In this document: positions 1 through 8,594 of the stretch, one piece after another
How the letters are laid out: each line of letters starts with the position of its first letter
Numbering within the stretch: the first letter of the stretch is position 1
DNA from: CAYQCE01 sp964415885
GTDB taxonomy: Bacteria; Zixibacteria; MSB-5A5; JAABVY01; JAHJOQ01
Length of the DNA stretch: 64,000 bases
Direction: 5' to 3'
NCBI GenBank assembly: GCA_964415885.1
Contig: CAYQCE010000001.1
Span: 52,159-116,158, forward strand
The notes under the pieces: model-generated
Told to the model about the DNA's origin: nothing
The model's input: only the letters and a program-made list of their open reading frames with translations
Database searches by the model: none
Position numbers and translations under genes: made by a program

Positions 1-347
1 AGGTCGATCAGGGCCGTGGACTTGCGGATCAGGCCGGCAACAGCCTGACCGAGATTGTAGGCATGGCGAACCGCGTCGTAGATATGATACAGCAGATTGC
101 CACAGCGAGTGAGCAGCAATCGGCAGCCGCGGAACAGATCACCAAGAATATCGAAGAAGTATCGAACATCACGCGAGAAACGGCGTCGGGCGCTGAGCAG
201 TCCGCAACCGCTGCGGAAGAGCTCAATCGTCAGGCTGAAGGTCTACAACAGATGATCGGTCGATTCCGCGTGAGAAATGACGAGATCGAGAACCGCGTTA
301 CTGAAGAAACTGCAAGCGTGGAACCCGGCAGAGTTGTGACGGATTAG
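1..347 (+). CDS. Methyl-accepting chemotaxis protein, C-terminal fragment
   Basis: The gene runs off the left edge, so only the last 115 or so codons (reading from base 3) are visible. The translated piece is the signalling coiled coil of a methyl-accepting chemotaxis protein. It shows the heptad-rich stretch IATASEQQSAAAEQITKNIE, followed by an Ala/Ser/Glu-rich helix with the QSATAAEELNRQAEGLQ pattern typical of the descending methylation helix. No HAMP domain or membrane segment is in view, so ligand and localisation cannot be judged. In the family this region is methylated by CheR, demethylated by CheB and passes the signal to CheA. The remaining C-terminus is short and has no CheR-tethering pentapeptide. 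The family call is secure; which signal it senses is unknown. Confidence 0.9.
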   Translation, partial: VDQGRGLADQAGNSLTEIVGMANRVVDMIQQIATASEQQSAAAEQITKNIEEVSNITRETASGAEQSATAAEELNRQAEGLQQMIGRFRVRNDEIENRVTEETASVEPGRVVTD

Positions 348-682
348 CAGCACGGAAGTGAAGGACTTTGGGCCATGGATGCGGATCAAGTGCGATCCAA
401 GCCTGGACTGAAGCAGAATACTCGATAGAATGACCTCAAGCGTTTTCCAGTTGACGGTTTCCAGCTTGATCGGGGCGGCTCTCTAAAGGCCGCCCCACCC
501 CATTAAACCTGCTGAGGTACTCGGTAGGGATCGACAGCCAATATCTATAGCCTTGATCCATGATACACTAAAAGACCTTGACTTTGACGATCCTCCGGCT
601 ACACTGTAACTGACAGGCCCCATATTCGTCTTTCCCATCTGTGCGGCAGCAGAGCTGTACGGGGCCGAAGAAGAAGGACAAA
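348..682. other. Intergenic region with GC hairpin and candidate promoter
   Basis: This gap separates the chemotaxis receptor from the hybrid kinase. It contains a perfect 8-bp GC hairpin (GGGGCGGC at 472-479 with GCCGCCCC at 489-496) that is probably the receptor's transcription stop, although no T-run follows. A plausible sigma-70 promoter for the kinase is TTGACT at 578-583, 16 bases, then TACACT at 600-605. No open frame with a ribosome-binding site was seen. Confidence 0.4.
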
Positions 683-3010
683 ATGGACACCGCCGATAAC
701 GAGTCTTCCGGTGAAGATCGACCGGGTGATTACAAGACTGCTTACCCGGTCGGCGGCTCGCGGTCGAAGCTCGACTACTACGCAGATCTCCTCGAGAACG
801 CACCGATAGCATACCAGTCACTCGATGCGAACGGTCGTATACGCGACGTAAACGATTACTGGTGTTCGCTCCTCGGCTATCATCGGTCGGAGGTGATTGG
901 CCGGGCGTTTGCGGAGTTCATTCCATCACCGTTCCTTCAGACCTTTCGGTCATCTTTCCGAAAGTTCAAATCTCATGGATCGATATCAGACAGAGAGTTC
1001 GATCTGGTTAGCAAGAGTGGCAAGATACTGACAGTCTCTTTCGACGGCCAAGTCCAGTGCGATAGCTGTGGAGACTTCATCTGCACACATTGTATAATGC
1101 GAGACCTGACCGATCAGCGGCGGGCGGAAGCGGAGTCGCGCGATTATTCGGTGAAGCTGTCCAGTTTCATAGAGTGCTCGGACAGCATCCTTGTCCTGCA
1201 TGATCTCGATGGAAACTACCTGTACTTCAACGGACCCTCTGTTTTTGGTGTCGATCAGGAGTCGATCGTGGGGAAATCGGTCAGAGACCTTTTCAGCAAT
1301 GAAGAAGCGGAACGGCTCATCGAGCAGATTCGCGAGGTTGCGTCCTCGCGCCGTGCGCTTCAAGCGGAAAACTCTGTCGAGTGGGACGGCGATAGACTGT
1401 GGTTCCTGGATCATGTATATCCCGTGATCGACGACGACGATGAAGTACGGCGCGTCGGCAAAGTCTGCCTTAATATTACTGCTCTCAAGAAGAAGGACCT
1501 GCTGCTTGAGGAGGCCAATTCCCGGCTCAGAACAATAATCGACAGTGTAAAGAGATCGTTCGTTCTCTTGGATTCAGACTACAGCGTAATCATGGCAAAT
1601 GGAGTCGCGAAAGATACAACTCGCCTGATGTTAGGCAGAGAGATCAGCGCAGGAGATGCGATTCTGGAGATTATTCCGTTGTCGGACAGGGGAGATTTTG
1701 AGTCATACCTTCGGTCTGCCTACAAAGGCAAGTCGGTGACGATTGATAGAATGCGAATCAATGACTATGACGAGAAGAACTGGTATCGGTTCAGCTTCCA
1801 TCCCGTGGGGACTGATAAGGGAGGAACATCGTGCGTCTGTCTGATGGTCGAAGATGTCACGTATGAACACCGTTACTTGACCGAGGTCTCCCGATTAGAT
1901 AAGCTCGAGTCGGTCGGAGGTCTCGCCGCCGGAATAGCACATGAATTCAACAATGTCCTGAGCGGGATAGTGGGCAGCCTGTCTCTGCTGAAGACAGACC
2001 TCGACATCCACTCGGATGGCTACGCTATCGCTATGGAGGCAGAGAAGTCGGCGGCTCGCGCGCGCAGGCTGACGGAGCAGTTGATTACTTTCTCTCGCGG
2101 CGGGCATCTCGTCAAATCTGCGTGTCTTGTCGCTGATATTGTGGATGAAGCCCTGGAGTATGCATCCCTCGATTCGAGTATAAACGTGAAACGGGAGATT
2201 GCGGGTGATATTTGGTCGGTGGCAGCGGACTCAAGCCAGCTTGCGGAGACATTCCTGAATCTGCTTCTAAACGCAGAACAGGCTATGCCGGTGGGTGGCT
2301 ATGTAACCATAACAGGTCGAAACATCGAGATAGACAGTTCCTCCGGCATCCCACTGGATGATGGCAGATATGTCTCGATCTCCGTGGCCGACAGCGGAGT
2401 TGGAATTTCGGCGGATAAGGTCGACAGGATCTTTGATCCGTTCTATTCCACGAAGAAGTTGGGACACGGCCTGGGGCTGACAGCGAGTTATGCAATCGTG
2501 CGTCGTCACGGGGGGCATATAACCGTGGAATCTACGCCGTACCTCGGCTCGCGATTCACAGTCTACCTTCCGGCTTCAATCGAACCAGCCAATCGCAATG
2601 AGATATTGAGGGATCTCCGCGCACAGTCCGCCTGTCGTATACTGTTCATCGATAATGAACCCGCGATGTGTCGCTTCGCCAGATTGACATTGAGTTCGCT
2701 CGGCTATGATGTCACGATTGTCTCGGATGCACTCGAGGGAATATCGATGCTTGAAACGGCAGTTCGTTCAGGTGTCCGATACGATCTTGTGATTCTGGAT
2801 GTCGATGATCCGGACTGTGCACTCGCGACGGAGACTCTTCGGAAGCTCAAGAACCTTGACTCGAATGTTCCGGTGCTCGCGACGTGTCATGATCCGGACG
2901 CGCATCTTTTGCGCGATTACGATGAAACAGGCTTCTCCGGCGCCCTCGCAAAGCCATACTCTGTTTATCAACTCGGCTCAGAAGTGAGCCGGGTAACTGC
3001 TCGCTCGTAG
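683..3010 (+). CDS. Multi-PAS hybrid sensor histidine kinase with C-terminal receiver
   Basis: This 775-residue soluble kinase has three PAS-type sensor domains (about residues 35-150, 160-280 and 290-410). A HisKA domain follows with the phospho-acceptor His in GIAHEFNN (H420). The HATPase domain has an N box (NLLLNAEQ) and G box (DSGVGI...GHGLGLT), and there is a C-terminal receiver with its Asp at about D706 in VILDVDD. No membrane segment was seen, so it should be cytoplasmic. The first PAS domain contains four cysteines, C126-x2-C129-x4-C134-x2-C137, which is unusual and could bind zinc or an iron-sulfur cluster. The ATG at 683 is preferred over an upstream ATG at 641 because AAGAAGG sits 5 bases before it. 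No output gene is adjacent; the receiver may pass phosphate to an unlinked HPt or regulator. Confidence 0.85.
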   Translation: MDTADNESSGEDRPGDYKTAYPVGGSRSKLDYYADLLENAPIAYQSLDANGRIRDVNDYWCSLLGYHRSEVIGRAFAEFIPSPFLQTFRSSFRKFKSHGSISDREFDLVSKSGKILTVSFDGQVQCDSCGDFICTHCIMRDLTDQRRAEAESRDYSVKLSSFIECSDSILVLHDLDGNYLYFNGPSVFGVDQESIVGKSVRDLFSNEEAERLIEQIREVASSRRALQAENSVEWDGDRLWFLDHVYPVIDDDDEVRRVGKVCLNITALKKKDLLLEEANSRLRTIIDSVKRSFVLLDSDYSVIMANGVAKDTTRLMLGREISAGDAILEIIPLSDRGDFESYLRSAYKGKSVTIDRMRINDYDEKNWYRFSFHPVGTDKGGTSCVCLMVEDVTYEHRYLTEVSRLDKLESVGGLAAGIAHEFNNVLSGIVGSLSLLKTDLDIHSDGYAIAMEAEKSAARARRLTEQLITFSRGGHLVKSACLVADIVDEALEYASLDSSINVKREIAGDIWSVAADSSQLAETFLNLLLNAEQAMPVGGYVTITGRNIEIDSSSGIPLDDGRYVSISVADSGVGISADKVDRIFDPFYSTKKLGHGLGLTASYAIVRRHGGHITVESTPYLGSRFTVYLPASIEPANRNEILRDLRAQSACRILFIDNEPAMCRFARLTLSSLGYDVTIVSDALEGISMLETAVRSGVRYDLVILDVDDPDCALATETLRKLKNLDSNVPVLATCHDPDAHLLRDYDETGFSGALAKPYSVYQLGSEVSRVTARS

Positions 3011-3168
3011 TGGGGTTGATAAACTCCCAGCCGAATACATCATCAGTGAAAACACTTGATTTGCGGTAGACTGTAGTGCTCTGAGGGTTCGGAATACAGA
3101 CAGATACAACCACAAGCTCGTAGCCAACTAACGGATTATTGGAGTTGGATATTTTTGCGCGTATCAGG

Positions 3169-3200
3169 ACGGGAGCCCCAAAAGGGCTCCCGTTTCTTCT
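3169..3200 (+). terminator. Intrinsic terminator between convergent genes
   Basis: A perfect 10-bp stem (ACGGGAGCCC / GGGCTCCCGT) with a five-base loop is followed by TTTCTTCT on the + strand. It lies between the convergent hybrid kinase and metalloprotease genes and probably ends transcription of the kinase. Stems of the same GGGAGCC type recur at 8135, which suggests a preferred terminator sequence in this genome. Confidence 0.65.
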
Positions 3201-3228
3201 ATCTGCAACGCTCTGATCGACTTGTCGA

Positions 3229-6200
3229 TCAGTCGCAATCCGCGCAAGGATCTGCTCCACCCTGGAAGACATGCTCGATAATGTATACGACATCATCGAT
3301 ATCTACCGAGTCGGAACAGTTGACATCACCGGACTCAGGCGGCACCGGATCAGCACCACCCTGGAAGACATACTGGATGACGTAGACGATATCGTCAATG
3401 TCGACACCTTCGCTTTCATCAACGTCGCCGCACACAAACGTCTCGATAACGAATGACATCGTATCAGAGCCGCAGAAGTCATGAGCGGCTACCGAGATTG
3501 TCTCAGTCGATCTGGCATCCGGTACAGTACCGGTTACCGTGTCATTCTGGACTGTCGACCAGGCGGGAACGCTCAGGAACTCCAGTGTGATCTCGGTGTC
3601 GTCCGGATCGGTTACAACCGGTACAAACATGAGCTCCGAACCGTTATACATTGCTTCGTCGTCCACCTCTGCTATCGACGGCGGTACGTTCGAGTGGTCA
3701 ATGTCAATTGTAACGAGTAGCGTATCATTGAGCGAACCATCGCTGACAATGACCGTAAAGAGCGTATCTTCGTGATCACAGCCCGCTGTTCCAGTCACCG
3801 TAACATCTGTGAGAGAACACCAGCTTGGCAGATTCTCAACGGAGAATGTGAGTTCGGTGCCGTCACAGTTGTTGTCGTTGGCGGTAGCTGTGTAGCTGAA
3901 TTCCTCACCGGGCTCGAGTCCAATGTAAGATTCAGAGGATATAGTCGGAGCCTGGTTGTGGAACTGCGGATCACAGCAATCATCTTCCGGATGATCAGGA
4001 CAATCGTCGCAAACATCGCCTGCACCGTCCTCATCCGAATCGAGCTGGTCTTCATTCGGAGTAGTCGGGCAGTTGTCTTCGTCGCAGGTGTTGGCCGCGT
4101 AACCCGGATTTCCATAGCCGTCGCCATCGGTGTCTGTGCATTCGTCACATACGTCTCCGATGCCGTCACCGTCGGCATCCGCCTGATCCTCGTTCGCGAT
4201 TGACGGGCAGTTGTCCTCATCACAGTTGTTGGCTGTGTATCCGGGATCGCCGTATCCGTCACCGTCGGTGTCTGTGCAGTGATCGCATGCGTCTCCGATA
4301 CCGTCGCCATCGGCGTCAGCCTGATCTGCATTCTCGACGTTCGGGCAGTTGTCGGTATCACATGTGTTATGCGGGAAGCCCGGATCACCGAATCCGTCAC
4401 CGTCAGAATCCGTGCAGACGTCGCACGAATCGCCTATGCCGTCGGAATCGGCATCTTCCTGGTTCGGATTGTAGACATCCGGACACACATCACAGAGATT
4501 ACCGATACCGTCAGCGTCAGTGTCTTCCTGCTCCGGATTAGAGACGATCGGGCAGTTGTCGAGAATGTCGATGATACCGTCGCCATCCGTGTCAGTCTGG
4601 TCGTCACACTCATACAGATTGACCGTGAAACCGTCGACGCCGGATTCGTTGATTGACTGAGGATCGCCGTCATTGGCTGTGAATCTGACGCGCATATCGG
4701 AAGTCATCGTTACGCCTGCGGCGGATAGCGCAGCGGCGTCAATCTCGTGAAATCTCCATAGGAGACCGCCGTCGGTGTTGTGATTCGCAATCTGAGTCCA
4801 CGGTCCGGAGAGGCCGTTGCTGCTGATCTCAACGAGCAGCTTGTCGGTCCCGTCCGTGTTTGTCAGTCTCAGGAAATAGTAGTACGAAATCGAGGCGATT
4901 CCGTTCGCCATATCCAATGTTGGTGAGATGAGAGTCACCGAGCCATTGTCAACATCAGTGTTACCGGATGTGTTCTCAGTGAGGAAACACTGTCCGCTTC
5001 CATCGCCGTCTGATGCGGGATCATAGTCCCAGCTCCCGTCGTTGACCGGTGTTCCTCTCTGCCAGTATCCGCTTGTTGCGCCGCTGTAGGAGGTTGTCCA
5101 GCCCTGATCGCTTTCGAAGTTGTCGTCGATGACATTTGTGAAGCTGGTGGCAACAATAGTCGTGAACGCCGATGAAGGCGCATCAGCCGGATCGGATACA
5201 GTGCCGAATCCGCTCGCTTCGGCGGTGACGTACCATGAGATCACGCTCTCGCAATCGGCTGCCGGAAGGATAGCATCGTAGTGATCCGGCGAGGTTTCGG
5301 TCATGGTCCCGGATACGTACGGCGCTCCATCGATCGAGTAGAAGAGCTGTCCGCTACCCGGCGTGGGAGCGACGGCGTTATCATTTATGACAACCTCGAC
5401 CGTTGTGGTCTGGTTCGGCATCACTGTCTGAGGTCTGCCATTCGGATACTCGAACAGAATCGGGCTCAGCTCGGGACAGTCCATGTTGTGGGCGCCGAAG
5501 CCGGCACAGATTTCAGGATAATGCGGCGTGCCGTTGTCAAGGTTGGCGTCGTCATCATCGAGAGTCAGCCAGTCGATCGTGATCTGCGGTGTAATGGATG
5601 TACCCGTGTGAAGCAGTATCGAGTTGATCGATAGATCGGCCAGGATTGTAATATAATTCGGGTAGTTTCCGATGAGCTCGTTGCGCGTGCTCCAGACACA
5701 TCCGGAGTAGAGCTGGCCGCAGTAGTGAATTGCGCCGGAGCAGGGGTACTGGAACGTGTTATCCGCATTTCTCAAAGCCTCGGAGCAACTGCCGTAGAAA
5801 CCCAGACCGAGCTCTGGTGAATCCGATAGCAATAGCGACATGATATCGCTGGTACCCTCACCATACTCGCCCTGTCCGCTGCCGCCTACATTGACGAGGT
5901 GGTGGCCATATTCGTGATGAATCACGCTCGACCACGCCGTGTTGGGATGTCCGCTTCCTTCCTGACAGAAGTTGATGGAAACATCGCCGGGATCATACCA
6001 CGCGTTGCCGGGGCAGTAGAAATCGTTCCTGTTCACATATACCGGGAAGTTAGACTGGGTGGATACCTGCGGATAGCTCGGGTTGACCTCAATCACAAGG
6101 TCGCGAATCTCGTTTGGTTCAATGTAGCCGTTGACCTGAGCACGAATGAGCGGGTCGGTGTTTGCGGTGTTGTGCTGGAAATCTGCAGGTCCCGGAGGCG

Positions 6201-7200
6201 TGACAATGCTGCTCAAGCCAACATCGCTTCCAGCGTAGTTATAGACATTGAAGTACTGCCCCTTCAGGACAGACTCGACCGTCACCTGGCCGGTTCCGCC
6301 ATTCGAGATCGTGTAGTTGCCGTTTTCGTCGGTGTATGCGGTGGTTGCACCGATGCTTACTTTGGCGTAAGGGATCGGCGTATCGATCTCGTCCTCACAA
6401 TGCTCGGCCCCATGACCCTCGGTACCGAGACCCGATACATGGCCCGACACATCCTCGAAGATTATTCTGTCTTCGCTATACAGGATTTCACCGGTCTGAG
6501 CATCCGATACGAACAGCCACTGTTCGCCGTTGTCACCGTAACCCACAAACTCCAGGGCGAGGCGGGGCTGTTCGGCTTCAACTCCGTCGTAGCCGGCCCA
6601 GACTTTAGTTGTCGGGTCGGTGAACCGCGTCATCTCAGGCATTTCGAGGCGTACAACCCGCTTGGCCGTTTCGAAGTCAGTCGCGAATCGATCCGGCACT
6701 CTGAAATCGCCGACATCCCACATCGATGACACGGCGAGTACGAGCGGATAGCTCGGCTCGTTGCGCACGAGGAGCCTGAGTTCCGATCTGAAGACCGGGA
6801 CGTTGTCGACGTACTGACGGTAATAGACTAAAGTGAACTTGTAGCTGTCCTTCAGCCTGTCGTACATTAGCTGTTGCGTGCGGCGCTTGTCAGGCATCCT
6901 GCTCTCCGGAACGAGCTGAGCGCTCTTCGCTCCGACCACAGCGGAGTGTCTCTGGACGAAACCTTCCGCCGATGCCTCCGGGCTCGATCCGAACGAGAAC
7001 GGCGCGCCGTAGATTCGCGTAACCTTGCCAATATCATCGTAGACCTTGATATTGGGGAACTCGCCGCGCAGACCCTGCAAAGCTGTCCGCGCTCGATCCT
7101 GCTTTCCGGACATCTCCTCCTGTCCGAAAACTGTCGAGATGGACACCAGGAGCAGGACGGCAAGTACAGTAATCACCGTAAGATTTAGCACTCTCCTCAC
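3229..7200 (-). CDS. Secreted FTP/M36-like zinc metalloprotease with thrombospondin-3 and dockerin repeats
   Basis: The 1323-residue product has an N-terminal signal peptide (hydrophobic 7-26, cut near VFGQ). A fungalysin/thermolysin-like propeptide (about 30-245) follows. The catalytic domain contains HEYGH (H429, E430, H433) with the likely third zinc ligand E448 in GEGTSD, a gluzincin arrangement. Beyond it are Ig-like and jelly-roll-like segments, then thrombospondin type-3 calcium-binding repeats rich in DxDxDG (about 880-1110), then cadherin/Ig-like domains. The C-terminal pair of dockerin-type repeats (about 1265-1323) carries DIDDIVYVI and DIDDVVYII. It should be an exported, calcium-dependent protease that docks onto a cohesin-bearing partner. 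The start is GTG at 7200 with AGGAG seven bases upstream. Family assignment is firm at the motif level; substrate is unknown. Confidence 0.85.
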   Translation of the reverse strand: MRRVLNLTVITVLAVLLLVSISTVFGQEEMSGKQDRARTALQGLRGEFPNIKVYDDIGKVTRIYGAPFSFGSSPEASAEGFVQRHSAVVGAKSAQLVPESRMPDKRRTQQLMYDRLKDSYKFTLVYYRQYVDNVPVFRSELRLLVRNEPSYPLVLAVSSMWDVGDFRVPDRFATDFETAKRVVRLEMPEMTRFTDPTTKVWAGYDGVEAEQPRLALEFVGYGDNGEQWLFVSDAQTGEILYSEDRIIFEDVSGHVSGLGTEGHGAEHCEDEIDTPIPYAKVSIGATTAYTDENGNYTISNGGTGQVTVESVLKGQYFNVYNYAGSDVGLSSIVTPPGPADFQHNTANTDPLIRAQVNGYIEPNEIRDLVIEVNPSYPQVSTQSNFPVYVNRNDFYCPGNAWYDPGDVSINFCQEGSGHPNTAWSSVIHHEYGHHLVNVGGSGQGEYGEGTSDIMSLLLSDSPELGLGFYGSCSEALRNADNTFQYPCSGAIHYCGQLYSGCVWSTRNELIGNYPNYITILADLSINSILLHTGTSITPQITIDWLTLDDDDANLDNGTPHYPEICAGFGAHNMDCPELSPILFEYPNGRPQTVMPNQTTTVEVVINDNAVAPTPGSGQLFYSIDGAPYVSGTMTETSPDHYDAILPAADCESVISWYVTAEASGFGTVSDPADAPSSAFTTIVATSFTNVIDDNFESDQGWTTSYSGATSGYWQRGTPVNDGSWDYDPASDGDGSGQCFLTENTSGNTDVDNGSVTLISPTLDMANGIASISYYYFLRLTNTDGTDKLLVEISSNGLSGPWTQIANHNTDGGLLWRFHEIDAAALSAAGVTMTSDMRVRFTANDGDPQSINESGVDGFTVNLYECDDQTDTDGDGIIDILDNCPIVSNPEQEDTDADGIGNLCDVCPDVYNPNQEDADSDGIGDSCDVCTDSDGDGFGDPGFPHNTCDTDNCPNVENADQADADGDGIGDACDHCTDTDGDGYGDPGYTANNCDEDNCPSIANEDQADADGDGIGDVCDECTDTDGDGYGNPGYAANTCDEDNCPTTPNEDQLDSDEDGAGDVCDDCPDHPEDDCCDPQFHNQAPTISSESYIGLEPGEEFSYTATANDNNCDGTELTFSVENLPSWCSLTDVTVTGTAGCDHEDTLFTVIVSDGSLNDTLLVTIDIDHSNVPPSIAEVDDEAMYNGSELMFVPVVTDPDDTEITLEFLSVPAWSTVQNDTVTGTVPDARSTETISVAAHDFCGSDTMSFVIETFVCGDVDESEGVDIDDIVYVIQYVFQGGADPVPPESGDVNCSDSVDIDDVVYIIEHVFQGGADPCADCD

Positions 7201-7695
7201 GTTGTCTCTCCTTGTTTGGGATTACACTTGTACCGAAATATGGATAGGTGGATATATTTTGCAATATAGAGAACATAGATTATACTGCTTCGGCTGGTAC
7301 AGGCCGCTGTAGAGAACATGAATGTATCAAAATAATCTCAGGCGGCTCAATACGTACTGTATGAGGCCGGAGATGGGTAACCTGATTTGCCGTAACCTAA
7401 TCAAATATAAGATCAAAATGCGATTTGTCTACCAAAAAAGCCGATTTTATTCTACCGGTTCAGTCCATGTTTGGTTTGGACCCGATTGTTGAACTCCAGC
7501 GAGAGGACTTGAAATGTTAGAATTAACTTATAGATGCAGGCTGAACGCTGGTCTGCGCCGGTTGACGTATCGAGATTCAACTATGCGGACAGTTTGCGAC
7601 TGAGGATTACGTCCGGTCCAGGCCGGAACCTCGACAGTCTTCACCGTGTTAACAGGTCTGAGTCATATAATCACTACAGTTTGGAGGGAGTGCTG
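7201..7695. other. Divergent intergenic region
   Basis: This 495-base gap lies between two divergently transcribed genes. On the minus strand a TATAAT box (7284-7279) lies 80 bases before the metalloprotease, without a good -35. On the + strand TATAAT at 7666-7671 lies 25 bases before the ribosome-binding site of the DUF1761 gene. An imperfect palindrome with one bulged base lies at 7346-7365 and could be an operator. Nothing else was recognised. Confidence 0.35.
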
Positions 7696-8106
7696 ATGGA
7701 CTCAGTGTGTGTAAACTACTGGGCTGTGCTTGTGTCGGCTGCGGCATATTTCGTGCTCGGGGCCGTGTGGTATTCGCCGGTGATGTTCGGGAATGCCTGG
7801 ATGAAGCTCCTGGGCTGGACAAAGGAGCAGGCGCAACAATATTTCTCGCCTCGGAAGCTTGTGTTCGTGTTCGTGCTGTCGCTTTTTGTGGCGTACGGTA
7901 TCGCGCGGATACTCTGCTGGACAGACCTGGAGCCGCTCTGGGGCGGGTTTGCGATCGGACTTACAGCCGGGCTGAATTTCGTAGCCCTCGCGTTCGGCAT
8001 CAACGATCTCATGGAGGCGCGGCCGGTCAAGCTGTTTCTGATCAATGCCGCCTATCACCTGATCGGTTTCGTGGGAATGGGGCTGATAATAGGAGCCTGG
8101 CGATAG
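7696..8106 (+). CDS. DUF1761-family membrane protein
   Basis: The 136-residue product is a small integral membrane protein with four hydrophobic stretches (about 6-27, 55-75, 83-105 and 113-134). The family signature is visible as AAYFVLGAVWYSPVMFGNAWM near the start, with WYSP...F...W as its core, followed by the soluble loop LGWTKEQAQQYF. This matches the DUF1761 family, whose function is not established. The ATG at 7696 is chosen because GGAGGG lies seven bases upstream; an in-frame extension to 7534 has no ribosome-binding site. It stands alone between a promoter-like TATAAT box and a strong terminator, so it is probably monocistronic. It could as well be described as a small transporter-like protein, but no substrate is implied. 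Confidence 0.8.
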   Translation: MDSVCVNYWAVLVSAAAYFVLGAVWYSPVMFGNAWMKLLGWTKEQAQQYFSPRKLVFVFVLSLFVAYGIARILCWTDLEPLWGGFAIGLTAGLNFVALAFGINDLMEARPVKLFLINAAYHLIGFVGMGLIIGAWR

Positions 8107-8134
8107 GAGAGATGTGCAAAGCTGCGAATTAGAA

Positions 8135-8160
8135 ACGGGAGCCAGGCGGCTCCCGTTTTG
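8135..8160 (+). terminator. Intrinsic terminator of the DUF1761 gene
   Basis: A perfect 9-bp stem (ACGGGAGCC / GGCTCCCGT) with loop AGGC is followed by TTTTG, 28 bases after the stop codon. It has the same stem sequence as the terminator at 3169. Confidence 0.8.
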
Positions 8161-8237
8161 ACTGCAAATTCGATTCTCACTCTACAGGATGATCCAGGTA
8201 GTTGACCACGGTGATCACCCCCGGCTCACAATCTCGC

Positions 8238-8273
8238 TTGACATCAGGGCTCGCGGGGGGTATAATTTTCACA
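8238..8273 (+). promoter_or_regulatory. Perfect consensus sigma-70 promoter upstream of the PAS-LuxR gene
   Basis: TTGACA (8238-8243), exactly 17 bases, then TATAAT (8261-8266) is a full-consensus housekeeping promoter on the + strand. Transcription should start near 8273 and give a leader of about 320 bases before the PAS-LuxR start at 8595. That leader crosses the antisense short transcript proposed at 8302-8411. Confidence 0.7.
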
Positions 8274-8301
8274 TAGACCAAACAGCGCCGATAGTCTCAG
8301 A

Positions 8302-8411
8302 CAAAAAAAGGCCTCACTCTTATCAAGTGAGACCTGTATGGACGACTGAATGTCGAGTGTAGTCTATCTAAGTTGCGTGATCGAGCCGCCCGAAAGCTTG
8401 TTGCACCTTAC
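8302..8411 (-). ncRNA. Candidate small RNA A (minus strand), antisense to the PAS-LuxR leader
   Basis: On the minus strand TTGACT (8446-8441), 17 bases and TAAACT (8423-8418) form a promoter predicted to start near 8411. About 110 bases on, GGTCTCAC pairs with GTGAGGCC around a nine-base loop (8334-8310), followed by seven Ts. One stem pair is G-U on the minus strand but C-A on the plus strand, which fixes the direction. An internal hairpin CGAC-attca-GTCG precedes the terminator. No open frame with a ribosome-binding site was found. The promoter block is shared with candidate RNA B. Confidence 0.5.
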
Positions 8412-8436
8412 ATAATGAGTTTACGGCCAGTCCGCA

Positions 8437-8482
8437 AAATAGTCAACAGGTGATTATCGCGTATATCGGTGCGTATTTTTGG
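8437..8482 (-). promoter_or_regulatory. Conserved promoter block of small RNA A
   Basis: Read on the minus strand this block has TACGCA, 3 bases, ATATACG, 2 bases, ATAA, then GTTGACTATT. The same words with the same spacing occur before candidate RNA B (10305-10345). The -35 TTGACT is inside the block, so the 30 or so conserved bases upstream may be an activator site or UP element. Confidence 0.5.
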
Positions 8483-8594
8483 TCTTGCCTCGAATGCTGT
8501 TCTGTCGTCGCTCGATTCGGCGTCGATGTAATCTATTGATAACTAACAGTGTGCGAGGCCCAGACATTATCACACACCGATTGGAGGTTTGGTT

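Noticed and set aside
483..821. 112-codon minus-strand open frame over the start of the hybrid kinase
   Set aside because: It overlaps the kinase start region and the GC hairpin, is of low complexity (Ser/Arg-rich) and lacks a Shine-Dalgarno sequence.
3960..4610. Regular tandem repeats that resemble a CRISPR array
   Set aside because: The units are in frame and encode thrombospondin-3 DxDxDG repeats; unit and spacer lengths do not fit a CRISPR array, and no cas genes are present.
5899..6729. 276-codon open frame on the + strand
   Set aside because: It is the antisense shadow of the metalloprotease gene, has no ribosome-binding site and shows no domain or motif. Similar long shadows at 30228-31064, 32952-34145 and 46681-47766 were dropped for the same reason.
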